This document shows positions 36,034 to 46,832 of a stretch of 64,000 nt of DNA, one piece after another; position 1 is the first letter of the stretch; each line of letters begins with the position of its first letter. The DNA lies in the NCBI GenBank assembly GCA_013350335.1, contig CM023540.1:60338195-60402194 (forward strand), read 5' to 3'. The translations under genes were made by a program, and so were the position numbers. The notes beneath the pieces are model-generated. The model saw only the letters and a program-made list of their open reading frames with translations. It searched no databases and was not told the DNA's origin. Origin of the DNA: Chimonanthus salicifolius. Its lineage: Eukaryota; Streptophyta; Magnoliopsida; Laurales; Calycanthaceae.

Positions 36034-37115
36034 TTAGGAATCTATGTTAGCCGAGTGAGGTTATTATGATCATATGTATGAGAGATATTAAGTGGGTTGA
36101 CAATTATGTTTAAATCCGTATGTTGATGTGCATATTCATTGGTGTATTGTGCATATCAAATTACCTCACACCAATGTATGAACTACCTAGCTCGTGGAGG
36201 GCATTGGTACGAGGTGCATTTAAAATACGGGTTGTGTGAAACACTGAGCATGAATTTGCCGGCGGTGTAGGAAATGTATTACTCGCGGCTAGGGAAAAGC
36301 CGTATACGTCATTTGGTGGGCGTAACTTTTTGAGAAAGGCAGGACATGTCATGGTAAATAACTGTGTTGACATTATTGTACATGATTTCTGAGTGTATAA
36401 ATTGTTGTTTGATAACATGTTTATTATGTTGATAATATACTTTATTATCTAGAACTTTCTATTGTTTTCTCTTCACTGAGCTTCTAAAGCTCACACCCCT
36501 TAGGAAACAAGAAACCCGGGGGACGAAGGACATGAAGATCTTCAACAGTAGTAACGGGTGGAAATCCTTTAGTTATCTACCCAATGTTGGGATCTTATGT
36601 TCAACTTACTAGACGTTGTACGTATGAACATGTAACGTAATAAACCTTTTATGGTGTTCGTTTGAGACACTATAAGATGTAATAAAGTCTACTTCGTTTC
36701 TGATGTGCAGTTCTGATGTTGATGGGATTGATTGATAGTAAATGTTAGGTAGATCATGTGTGACATTTTCTACTTGAATTTTTCTAAGAGGTCAAGTTAT
36801 AAATTACATGTTGGTTAGTAGTATATCCACATACTATGCGTCGAGTTGGAATCTGTCAAGGTTTTGGGTCTTAAGCGGGCCAATGGTGACCCCTCCATCT
36901 GCCTAGGATTCTTACCGGCTAGGTATGGTTAAATCCGAACCCACCAAATGTCATATCTAAACTTGGTCATATGGGATCCGATGCTGCTAAGTGTCAGATC
37001 CAAACTTGGTCATTTGAGATGTTAAGTCCATGTATTAAAATGATTTCTGCAAAGGCTCAATATTGTGTTAAAAAAAAATCTCACATTAGTGGGCTCAGAT
37101 GGTCGGGACATGACA

Positions 37116-37131
37116 ACTTGGTATTAGAGCC
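37116..37131 (+). promoter_or_regulatory. Primer-binding site of element R, copy 1
   Basis: ACTTGGTATTAGAGCC after the LTR end TGACA. It differs from the initiator-Met tRNA complement TGGTATCAGAGC by one base. In copy 2 (42934-42949) the site is further mutated (TTATATCAGAGC). Confidence 0.88.
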
Positions 37132-37403
37132 TTAGTTCAAAACTCGGATTGTATATGGAATTACATGTCTACACTTAGGTGAGACTGACTTAAGTATTAG
37201 CTTGGTGAGATTTTATTAAGTCGTTGTGATAACTTAGTGAGGTTTCTTAATAGCTTAATTTTGGTAAATTTCAGATTATAATATTGTCACTCTCTACTTT
37301 CTGCTTGGAATAATCAGCTTTGTACAATCTGCTTTGTGTTTCTATATGCAAATGGTATCATTAGTTTCTTTGCAGGACTAATATCTGTTTTGTTGAAACA
37401 GCA

Positions 37404-37945
37404 ATGACTGATAAATCTAATGCCAAAAGAGTCAAGGGAAGATTAGTAAGGGATTTCTATAATCCAACTCAGAGATGGTATCGACTCAGCATTCAACTGA
37501 GAGTTCAGGGAAAACCAACTCCAATTGAAATTCATCTGATAGTGATCCAGGTTCTCACTACTATATGCCATCAACACCACCTCCTGATACAGGAATGAAG
37601 TATGAGGTGCCAACCTCACCAGAAGTGGGAGAAACCTTTTTCCCCACTCACCATACTGAACTTCCAATGTGGAAAACGGTTCATCCAAGGACAGATGTTG
37701 GCAGAACCTCCAGACCAACCTTGTGTAACTTCTGTGCACAACCAGGACATAATTAGGACTTTTCCCCTTGCCCGAAGGATCAGGAATGCTCCAAATGCAA
37801 GACTTTTACCCCCACAAGAAGTAACTGTCCGTTTTCCAAGGGAAATGGCATTTATGGATGTCATGTATGTTGTCAGTATGATCTTAAGATGAGGGATTGT
37901 CCCTATGCCGATAACAAATTCATGTCATCTTCATCAGGGGAATAG
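37404..37945 (+). pseudogene. Element R copy 1: additional upstream frame (ORF1) with zinc knuckles
   Basis: A small frame between PBS and gag, starting MTDKSNAKRVKGRL and ending ...MSSSSGE, about 178 codons when a one-base frameshift near 37520 is allowed. The N-terminal third is basic, the middle is Pro/Ser/Thr-rich (STPPPDTG), and the C-terminal third has Cys/His motifs: CNFCAQPGH (then a stop, then DFSP, so the last Cys is lost), CSKC, and CHVCCQYDLKMRDC. In copy 2 the first motif is a canonical CX2CX4HX4C. Such knuckles bind nucleic acid in Gag proteins. I do not recognise the whole protein. Three AATAAA signals follow (38052, 38103 and 38138). The upstream CAG at 37373-37375 could be a splice acceptor. 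Confidence 0.75.
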
Positions 37946-38214
37946 ATGAAGAGGCAGGAGCAGGAAAAGGATGATGGGCGATATGTAGTGTTGGGTCTAT
38001 GATCCTTTTAGTTATCTTTGTTGTTGGTTTGTGTGTAAGGAGAAGTCATATAATAAAGACTCTCCAACTATGTATAATGCGATGTAAATTATACGGTTAT
38101 GAAATAAAAAACTTAGTGTTGTAATAGCTTATGTTTCAATAAAATGCTTTGGTTATCTCATGTGAAACGCTTTGTGATGGAATTCTTTTGATACTTTGTG
38201 TATATCAGGAAAAA

Positions 38215-39292
38215 ATGCCACGGAACGAGATAACCCAAGGAGAGGGATAAGCACCACCGCCACCTACTCCGCGTAGTCCGGAGCAGGACGCCATTTATGA
38301 AACAGTACGAATTGCAATGCAAGTATTCAGCGATACTTTTGGAAATGAACAACCAGCTAGAACTAACGGAGGAAGAGCAAATACTGCTTTGAGGGATTTC
38401 AGACAACTAAATCCTTTATCTTTTTCGGGAGGAACATACCCCACTATAGGAGAAAACTCACTTACTCAGACAAGCCGTATGTTCGGTACGTTAGGGTAGA
38501 CGATGATCTGCGGGTAACGTTAGTCACCTACCAACTGACGGGAAATTTTTATAAATAGTGGGAAGTCAAAAATTTCACCAGGGAAAGTACGCCGATGAGT
38601 TGGGCTGACTTTTCGAAAGCTTTTCTCGCACGCTACTATCCTTTAGTGGTGAAGGAGGCATGACAGCAGTAGTTCATGGAGATACAACAGGGGAATGATG
38701 TGGTGTTCCAATACTACAGTAGGTTTATTAACCTCTTGCCGTATGCATCCAAAATGCTGCAAGATTAAGATGATAAAATTCGACACTATGTACGGGGACT
38801 TCGTTCGTTTATCCAGCGACAGATGGTTGCCCAACGTCACACAAGTGTAGAAGAGGTAATGTAAAAAACTTCTTTCGTAGAAGTAGTGGATAGACCAAAT
38901 CCTGACCAAGGGACATCTCAGCAAGGAAATTCTTAGAAACCACCTCAATATACAAATAAGAAGAGGAAATTCAAGGGAAACCCTTTCAAAAAGGGTCAAC
39001 CTTCTGTATGGAAATCAGGTGGCTTTGATAAGAGACAAGTTATTTGCTATACTTGTGATCAACTCGGACATACTTCACGTCAATGCCAAAATCCTAAGGC
39101 TTATGGAGAGAGATTGTGCTACACTTGTAGACAACTTGGACATATTGACAAAGATTGTCCAACTCCAAAAGATGCAAATGAAATAGAGCCAATATGGAAT
39201 AACAGGCCAACTCAGCCAAACATGCAACTACCTTATAATAGACATTCGGCGCAGGCTTCAAGAGGATCGTCAGCACCCAACTCTTCACAGTA
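38215..39292 (+). pseudogene. Element R copy 1: Gag
   Basis: Start MPRNEITQGEG, followed by a stop and then a Pro-rich stretch. The capsid region includes LNPLSFSGG, YKWWEV, MSWADFSKAFLARYYP and LPYA, all matching the plant Ty3/gypsy Gag. Near 39049-39165 are two intact zinc knuckles, CYTCDQLGHTSRQC and CYTCRQLGHIDKDC. There are about seven stops and one frameshift near 38500. A CAG acceptor-like site (38206-38208) lies six bases before the ATG. Confidence 0.88.
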
Positions 39293-39332
39293 AAGGCCCA
39301 GTCAAGGGAGGGGATGAGGACGTCCTAAACAG

Positions 39333-39753
39333 ATGAGTCAGGAGCAAGTCTACACAATTGGGCGAGAAGCATACGAGCCTATGGATCACTCAGTGATGGA
39401 AGGTACTTCACCTATTTTTAGTTCTTTAGCACATGTATTATTTGACACTGGTGCATCCCATTCTTTCATATCTACTTTGTGTATTGAAATTTTGGTTTTA
39501 AAATCGGTGGCTGTGGTAAACCACTAATTGTAAAGTCTCCTTTAGAAAGAGAAGTGATAATTGATCATGTATGTAAGTCTTGTATAATAAGACTTGGTGG
39601 ACAAACTTTGAATTATGATTTGTTAGTGATAGAAATGGCAGGTTTAGATGGAACTTTAAGAATGTGTATAGATTACCGGAAGTTGAACCAGGTAACTATT
39701 AAGAAAAAGTATTCGTTGCCACGGATAGATGATTTGTTTGACCAACTGAAGTG
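39333..39753 (+). pseudogene. Element R copy 1: protease joined to a short RT fragment
   Basis: The protease active site is FDTGASHSF (near 39450). The frame then jumps into RT ([16 protein letters not shown]). Compared with copy 2, about 460 bases (the end of protease and start of RT, 45460-45920) are missing, with GATG at the breakpoints. A second deletion begins at the end of this piece. Confidence 0.85.
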
Positions 39754-40309
39754 AGCCAAGTGTTTATACCAAGTTTCTTCCAGATTGTTGTCCCACTGAC
39801 AAAGCTAACAAGGAAGGACGTGAAATTCGAATGGAATGACGAATACGAAAGGGCATTCCAAGAGTTGAAGGAAAAGTTAACCACCTCCCCAGTATTGATT
39901 ATACCAGAGCAAGGTCAGAGATTCGAAGTATATTATGATGCTTCAAAGAATGGTTTAGGATGTGTCCTAATGCAGAGGTAGAGTAGCAGCCTATGGCTCT
40001 AGACGATTAAAGGGACAAGAGCAAAATTACCCGACTCATGATCTAGAACTAGTAGTCGTAGTGTTCGCAGTAAAACTCTGGAGACATCATTTGTTTGGTG
40101 AGAAATTTAATATTTTCTCTGATCACCACAGTCTCAACTACTTGTTCACTCAAAAGGATTTGAACTTGAGACAAAGGAGATGGATGGAGACTTTGAAAGA
40201 CTATAATTTTTAACTCTCCTATCATACAGGAAAGGCGAATGTAGTAGCAGATGCTTTGAGTATGAAAAATCATTGTAAGGTAGCTTGTATAGCATCTTTA
40301 TAATGGAAT
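39754..40309 (+). pseudogene. Element R copy 1: end of RT and RNase H
   Basis: It begins at FIPSFFQIVVPLTKLTRK, which in copy 2 lies about 470 bases further into RT, so the catalytic FIDD core is deleted. RNase H pieces follow (FEVYYDASKNGLGCVL, and in a shifted frame QEQNYPTHDLELVVVVF). A stop at 39979-39981 and further breaks are present. Confidence 0.85.
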
Positions 40310-40959
40310 ATGTTGAGTACGATAGGTGAATTTGACCTACAATTGGTACAGTACGATAAATCAGTTCGGACACAGAGTGAAATCAGACAGCCAGAACTTA
40401 TTAGGCTTGTGTTGGAAACACAACAAAGGGACCTAGAATCTATCAAAGTACGAACTCAGTTGATAGATGGGATTGACTTGAAGGATTGGAAGATCAGGAC
40501 CGATGGAGGTCAAACTTTCAAAGTTAGATTATTTGTGCCGGAAACAGAGGATCGTAAAAGCATAGTACTCGATCACTGTCATCACACTCGTTTCGCAGTA
40601 CGTCCTGGAGGTACTAAAATGTATCGTGATTTGCGACGTCAATTCTGGTGGAGTGGAATGAAGAATGACGTGGTGGATTTTGTATCTAAGTGCTTGACTT
40701 TTCAGCAGGTAAAAGCGGAGCACCAGAGACCGGGAGGAAAAATGCAACCTCTCGAAGTGGCTAGGTGGAAATGGGAGCATATCACCATGGATTTCGTTGT
40801 AGGTTTTCCTAAATCCTATAAGGGAAACAACTCGACATGGGTGATAGTGGACAGATTAAATAAGTGTGCTCATTTCCTACCTATTAAAGTGACACACTCC
40901 TTAATGACTTTGAATAAACAATATATAAGTTAAATAGTCAGACTACACTGAGTACCAGT
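40310..40959 (+). pseudogene. Element R copy 1: integrase, truncated
   Basis: An open stretch of 207 codons with the HHCC module and the first catalytic Asp (MDFVVGFPK). In the zinc finger the last Cys is replaced (CLTFQ for CLTCQ), a change shared with copy 2. The frame ends where LTR fragment H begins, so the second Asp and the Glu are lost. Confidence 0.9.
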
Positions 40960-41446
40960 TGTAACGTCCCGCCCTTTTTCACTTACTTTCCGAAAATCAG
41001 AGTCTAATTTTTTTTTTTAAATAATAAACAAAAGTGATAAAGAGCGGAGTGTCACGACGCAAGTTAAGTCCGGACTTCTAAAGTGCGACCCTTAACTGGC
41101 CAAACCTATGTGTGCATGGACTAAGTCCATGAAAAACGATTCACACATAGTACTTTATAATCTTGCGGAATTTTACTTAATCTAACTGCGGATTATAATA
41201 GAACCTAAGTCTACTCCATTTTAAAAAGCAAAGTACATAGTCATTTATCCAAAATTACCTTAACTTAATCATTCAATGAAACCATTCCAAACCATAGCAA
41301 ATATTAACTAAGTTATTACATGCCAACATCTAACTACTCAAATTACATGTCCATGTAAACTTAACCAAATATCAATAAATAAAAGTCCATTCAGATATCC
41401 AAGCTCCTATGCTTGGTTTCCTTCGCGATCCTCGATCTTTCCCTTT
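40960..41446 (-). mobile_element. LTR fragment H (Tekay-type LTR end)
   Basis: It starts TGTAACGTCCCGCCC and matches the first ~490 bases of LTRs A and G as read on the plus strand. It stops at about 41446, where sequence switches to an R LTR (position equivalent to about 51420). CCCTTTA is common to both sides of the switch, consistent with a microhomology deletion that removed the rest of this LTR, the end of integrase and most of an R 3' LTR. Confidence 0.88.
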
Positions 41447-41952
41447 AGCTATCTACCCAATGTTGGGACCTTATGTTTAGCTTATTAGACGTTGTACGTA
41501 TGAACATGTAATGTAATAAACCCTTTATGGTGTTCGTTTGAGACACTGTAGGATGTAATAAAGTCTACTTCGTTTCTGATGTGCAATTATGATATTGATG
41601 GGATTGATTAATTGTAAATGTTAGGTGTATCATGTATGACATTTTCTACTTGGACTTTTCTAAGAGGTCAAGTTATAGATTACATGTTGGTTAGTAGTGT
41701 ATCCACTACTATGCGTCAACTTGGAATCTGTCAAGGTTTTGGGTCTTAAGTGGGCCCATGGTGAACCCTCCATCTGCATGTGATTCTTACTAGCTAGGTA
41801 CGGTTGGATCCGAGTCTGGCAAATGTCAGATCCACATTTGGTCATATGAGATATTAAGTTTATGTATTAAAATGATTTCCGCAAAGACTAAGTATTGTGT
41901 TAAAAAAAAAAAAAATCTCACAGCAGTGGGCCCGGAGGATTGCGGCATGAGA
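41447..41952 (+). mobile_element. End of an R-type 3' LTR (copy 1)
   Basis: Matches 51421-51922 of the 3' LTR, ending TGAGA where TGACA is expected, followed by AAAGT and Athila LTR sequence exactly as at 51918-51930. Confidence 0.92.
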
Positions 41953-42617
41953 AAAGTTGTGAATCTTGTTTTATTAATAAATATGAATTATTATTTAGAT
42001 CTTTACGTGAATTTCAAATCTAGCCTTTACTTTGTTTATATGTCTTGGGTGATGAACGGTTTATTCCAAACAACCACATTTTCCGTTAGTGCACATTTAA
42101 TTTCAGTTATTTATTTTCATCCAATTTAATTTTCTAGCCTTTAATTATGCTAAATCTTTTGTTTGTTGTGTAATAGTTGTTTTAACCCAAAATCTTGTAT
42201 AAATATAATATTTAATTCTGTAACTCTTAAATTCATTCTTTAAATTATTTAATTCATTCTTTTAATTCTTTCATTCTCTCTCTCTTAAATCACTCTATCT
42301 CAAAGATCCGTTCAATTAAAGTTAGTAAGATGTATAAATAATTTTGTAACTTGAAATCCTAAACATGATTAAGATTAAAAGTTGATTCACCATATTAGAA
42401 TAAGAAATCATACATCTTATTTACTGATTCTCCAAGTTAGACACATAACTCACATAATGATTCAATTTCTTCAAAACAATTCATTTTTAGAGGACATTAA
42501 TTTAAATTCATATACTTTGAGATTTTCCATTAGGTTTGACCTCACTCTCACAATACTATACTATAAATGGTTTGTGCGCTTGCAAGAATTATAAATTTAA
42601 AACATCAATTAAGTTTT
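41953..42617 (+). mobile_element. Duplicated piece of the Athila 5' LTR
   Basis: Matches 51923 to about 52590, starting with the TSD copy AAAGT and ending at AAGTTTTTG, that is, a few bases beyond the Athila LTR end and at the start of its PBS. The next base starts an R LTR. It is a copy of the R-insertion junction. Confidence 0.93.
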
Positions 42618-42933
42618 TGTGACATTTCTTACTTGGACTTTCCTAAGAGGTGAAGTTAAAGATTACATGTTGGTATGTGGTGTATCCACATACTATGCGT
42701 CGAGGTGAAATCTGTCGAGATTTTGGGTCTTAAGCGGGCCCATGGTGACCCCTCCATCTGCCTGAGATTTTTACCGGCTAGGTATGGTTGGATCCGATGA
42801 TGCCCAATGTCAGATCCAAGCTTGGTCATATGAGATGTTAAGTCCATGTATTAAAATGATTTCCACAAAGGCTCAGTATTGTATTAGAAAAAATAAGTCT
42901 CACGTTAGGGGGCTCGAAGGGCGGAGCATGACA
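42618..42933 (+). mobile_element. End of an R-type 5' LTR (copy 2)
   Basis: Starts within the LTR (TGACATTTCTTACTTGG, equivalent to about 36760 in the 5' LTR) and ends GCATGACA at 42933, followed by the decayed PBS. This is the left border of the duplicated segment. Confidence 0.9.
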
Positions 42934-43220
42934 ACTTTATATCAGAGCCTTACTTCAAAACTCGGACTGTATATGAAATTACATGTCTACAGTTAGGTGA
43001 GACTGACTTAAGTATTAGCTTGGTGAGATCTTAGTGAGTCGTTGTCATAACTTAGTGAAGTTTCTTAATAGCTGAATTTTGGTAAATTTCAGATTATAAT
43101 ATTGTTATTCTCTGCTTTGTGCTTGGAATTATCAGCTTTGTGCAATCTGATTTATGTTTCTATATGCTAATGATATCATTAGTTTCTTTATGGACTGATA
43201 TCTGTTTTGTTGAAACAGCA

Positions 43221-43758
43221 ATGACTGATAAATCCAATGCCAAAAGAGTCAAGGGAAGATTAGTAAGGGATTTCTATAATCCAACTCAGAGATGGTATCG
43301 ATTCAGTATTCAACCGAGAGTTTAAGGAAGCCCAACTCCAAATTAAATATCATCTGATAGTGATCCAGGTTCTCACTACTATACGCCATCAACACCACCT
43401 CCTGATACTGGAATGAACTATGAGGTGTCATTCTCACCGGAAGTGGGAGAAACCTTTTTCCCTACTCACCATACTGAACTTCCGATGTGGAAACCGGTTC
43501 CTCCAGGGACAGATGTTGCCGGAACATTCAAACCACCCTTGTGTAACTTTTGTGCACAACCAGGACATACTCAGGACTTTTGCCCTTGCCCAAAGGATCG
43601 AGAATGCTCCAAGTGTAAGACTTTTGGCCATGCAAACTGTCCATTTTCCAAGGGAAATGGAATCTATGGATATCATGTATTTTTGTCAGCATGATCATAA
43701 GATGAGGGATTGTCCCTATGCCGATAACAAATTCCTGTCATCTTCATCAGGGGAATAG
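43221..43758 (+). pseudogene. Element R copy 2: additional upstream frame (ORF1) with zinc knuckles
   Basis: Counterpart of 37404-37945. From MTDKSNAKRVKG the frame stays in register to residue ~158 with two stops. It holds a complete CX2CX4HX4C (CNFCAQPGHTQDFC) and a related CSKCKTFGHANC. An extra T near 43680 shifts the frame before the third motif (CQHDHKMRDC). It is followed by SSSSGE and a stop at the same place as in copy 1, then AATAAA signals (43865 and later). Confidence 0.75.
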
Positions 43759-44027
43759 AAGAAGAGGCAGGAACAAGAAAGGAATGATGGGCTATATATA
43801 GTGTTGGGTCTATGATCTTTTTAGTTATCTTTGGTGTTGGTTTGTGTGTAAGGATAAATCATGTAATAAAGACTTTCCAACTATGTATAATGCGATGTAA
43901 ATTATACGGTTATGAAATAAAAATCTTAGTGTTGTAATAGCTTGTGTTTCAATAAAAAACTTTGGTTATCTCATGTGAAATGTTTTGTGATGGAATTCTT
44001 TTTATACTTCATGTATATCAGAAGAAA

Positions 44028-45175
44028 ATGCCATGGAACTAGATAACTCAGGGAGTGGGATCGGCACCACCGTCACCTACTCCACGTACTTCAGAGCAGG
44101 AAGCCATTCATGAAACAGTGCGAATTGCAATGCAAGTATTCTGAGATACTTCTGGAAATGAACAACCATCTAGAACTAACGGAGGAAGAGCAAATGTTTC
44201 TTTGAGGGATTTCAGACGACTCAATCCTTTATCTTTTTTGCGAGGAACAGACCTGATAATAGGAGAAAACTAGCTTAATCAAACAAGTCGTATGTTTGAT
44301 ACGTTAGGGGTAGATGATGATCTACGGGTAACGTTAGCCACCTACCAACTGATGGGAAATGCTTACAAATGGTGGAAAGTCAAAAAATCTCACCAGGGAA
44401 AGTGCACCCATGAGTTGGGCTGACTTTCCAAAAGCTTTTCTCGCACGCTACTATCCTTTAGTGGCGAAGGAGGCTAGCCAATAGTAGTTCATGGAGATAC
44501 AACAGAGGTGATGCGGTGCCCCAATACAACAGTAAGTTTATTAACCTCTTGCCGTATGCACCCAAAATGCTGCAAGAAGAAGAGGATAAACTCCGACACT
44601 ATGTGCGGGGACTTCGTTCGTTTATCCAACGACAGATGGTTGCCCAACATCACATAAGTCTGGAAGAGGAAATGGAAAAAGCTTCTTTCGTAGAAGCAGT
44701 GGATAGACCAAATCCTAACCAAGGGACATCTTAGTAGAGAAATTTCCAGAAACCACCTTAGTATACAAATAAGAAGAGGAAATTCAAGGGAAACCCTTTC
44801 AAGAAGGGTCAACCTTCTGTATGGCAATCCGGTGGCTTTGATAAGAGACAAGTTATTTGTTATACTTATGATCAACCCAGATATACTTCACATCAATGCC
44901 AAAATCTTAAGGCTTATGGAGAGAGATTGTGCTACACTTTTAGACAACCATGACATGTTGCCAAAGATTGTCCAACTCCAAAAGATGCAAATGAGATTAT
45001 GGCCAACATGGAATAACAGGCCAGCTCAGTCAAACGTGCAACTACCTTATAATAGAGGTTCGTCGTAGGCTTCAAGAGGGTCATCAGTACCCAACTCTTC
45101 ACAGCAAAGGCTCAGTCAAAGAAGGGGACGCAGACGTCCTCAACAGATGACTCAGGGGCGAGTCTACACAATTGG
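44028..45175 (+). pseudogene. Element R copy 2: Gag
   Basis: ATG at 44028 (MPWN, then a stop) and the same Pro-rich start and capsid blocks as copy 1, including LRHYVRGLRSFIQRQMV at about 44590-44640. Both zinc knuckles are degraded here (CYTYDQP and CYTFRQP), whereas they are intact in copy 1. An acceptor-like TATATCAG lies just before the ATG (44014-44021). Confidence 0.85.
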
Positions 45176-45586
45176 GCCAGAGCAAACGACCTATGGATCA
45201 CTCAGTGATGGAAGGTATTTTACCACATTTTAGTTCTTTAGCACTTGTGTTATTTGACACTGGTGCATCCCATTCTTTCATATCTACTTTGTGTACTGAA
45301 ATTTTGAGTTTAAATCGGTGGTTGTGGATAAACCACTGAAGGTAAAGTCTCTTTTAGAAAGAGAAATGATAATTGATCATTTATGTAAGTCTTGTATAAT
45401 AAGACTTGGTAGACAAAATTTGAATTATGATTTGTTAGTGACAAAAATAACAGGTTTTGATGTCATTTTAGGCATGACCTAGCTTTCGAAACACAGGATA
45501 GTGTTAGATTGTTATACAAGAATGGTGTTAGGGCATTGCCGGAGAAATCAATTTTTTGAGAATTAAAACCTTATAAAGGGTTTAGT
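45176..45586 (+). pseudogene. Element R copy 2: protease
   Basis: LFDTGASHSFIST near 45250-45290 is the active site. The domain continues past the point where copy 1 is deleted, to a region matching GFDVILGM in shifted frames. Several stops are present. Confidence 0.82.
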
Positions 45587-46430
45587 GTGAGGAACTCTAT
45601 TCTAGGTGACCATTTGAATAGTATGATAGCTGGTATAGGTTTTGAAAACGTAGAAAGTGTAGACTTAGTGATACCTCGGGTGGTGTGTGAATTCATAAAT
45701 ATTTTTCAGGACCAGTTGAGTGGTCTACCTCCACGCCTAAAGGTTGAGTTTGTTTTCAATCTACAACTTGGGACGTTACCTATTTCTATGCCACCATATA
45801 GGATGGCACTGACAGAGCAACAGGACGTGCGAACCCAAGTAGATGAGTTGCTTAAATTAAGCTTTGTGAGACTAAGTACTTCACCTTTGGCAGCTCTAGT
45901 TCTTTTTGCCGAAAACAATGATGGAACTTTAAGAATGTATTTAGATTACCAGAAGTTAAACCAGGTAACTATTAAGAATAAGTATCTGTTGTCACGGATA
46001 GATGATTTGTTTGACCAACTGAAGGGAGCCAAGTGCTTTTCAAATATAGACTTGAGATCGGGTTATCATCAGTTGAGAGTTAGAGATGAAGATATCTCTA
46101 AAACTGCGTTGGGAACTCAATACAGTCATTACGAATTCTTAGCGATGCCGTTTGGAGTAACAAATGCACCGGCCACGTTCATATCTTTGATTAATAGAGT
46201 TTTCCGGCCTTATCTAGGAATTTTGTAGTGGTGTTCATTGACGATATTTTGATATTTTCGTCAACGGAAGAGGAGCATGGGCAACACTTGAGGGTAATGT
46301 TACAGACTTTACAAAACCATCAGTTGTACGTCAAATTCGGTAAATGTGAGTTTTCGTTGAACCAAGTATAATTTTTGGGACATGTTGTGATACAAAATGG
46401 AATCACAGTAGATCCTGCAAAGTTGAGGCA
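45587..46430 (+). pseudogene. Element R copy 2: reverse transcriptase
   Basis: An open stretch at 45587-46228 holds [40 protein letters not shown] and [10 protein letters not shown] one-base loss near 46225 shifts the frame, after which the catalytic FIDDILIFS is read (46237-46263). It is the only RT core left in element R. The PPYRMA motif is typical of Tekay/Del. Confidence 0.92.
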
Positions 46431-46832
46431 GTGACAAATTGGCAAAAGTCAACAAACGTCTTTGAAATAAGAAGTTTTTTGGGATTAGCTGGGTATTATA
46501 GGAGATTTATACCAAGTTTCTCCCAGATTGTTGTCCCAATGACAAAGCTAACAAGGAAGGACGTGAAATTCGAATGGAATGACGAGTGCGAAAAGGCATT
46601 CCAAGAGTTGAAGGAAAAGTTAACCACCTCTCCAGTAGTGATTATACTAGAGTAAGGTCAGAGATTTGAAGTATATTATGATGCTTCAAAGAATGGTTTA
46701 GGATGTGTCCTAGTACAAGAAGGTAGAGTTCGCAGTCGTAGTGTTCGCAGTAAAACTCTGGAGACATCATTTGTTTGGTGAGAAATTTAATATTTTCTCT
46801 GATTACACAGTCTCAAATACTTATTCACTCAG
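46431..46832 (+). pseudogene. Element R copy 2: RT connection and RNase H, internally deleted
   Basis: FLGLAGYYRRFIPSFSQI is followed by a stop and then FEVYYDASKNGLGCVL. About 80 bases of RNase H present in copy 1 (roughly 39980-40060) are missing, so the domain cannot be active. Confidence 0.85.

Larger units (their letters stand above)
30564..37115 (+). mobile_element. 5' LTR of element R, split by solo LTR G
   Basis: TGTAATAACCCG to GACATGACA. Own sequence is 30564-32727 plus 36034-37115, about 3.25 kb. TATA box at 31397-31404, a degenerate minisatellite at about 31690-31860, and a donor-like GTAAG at 32158-32162. By eye about nine in ten bases match the 3' LTR. Confidence 0.92.
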
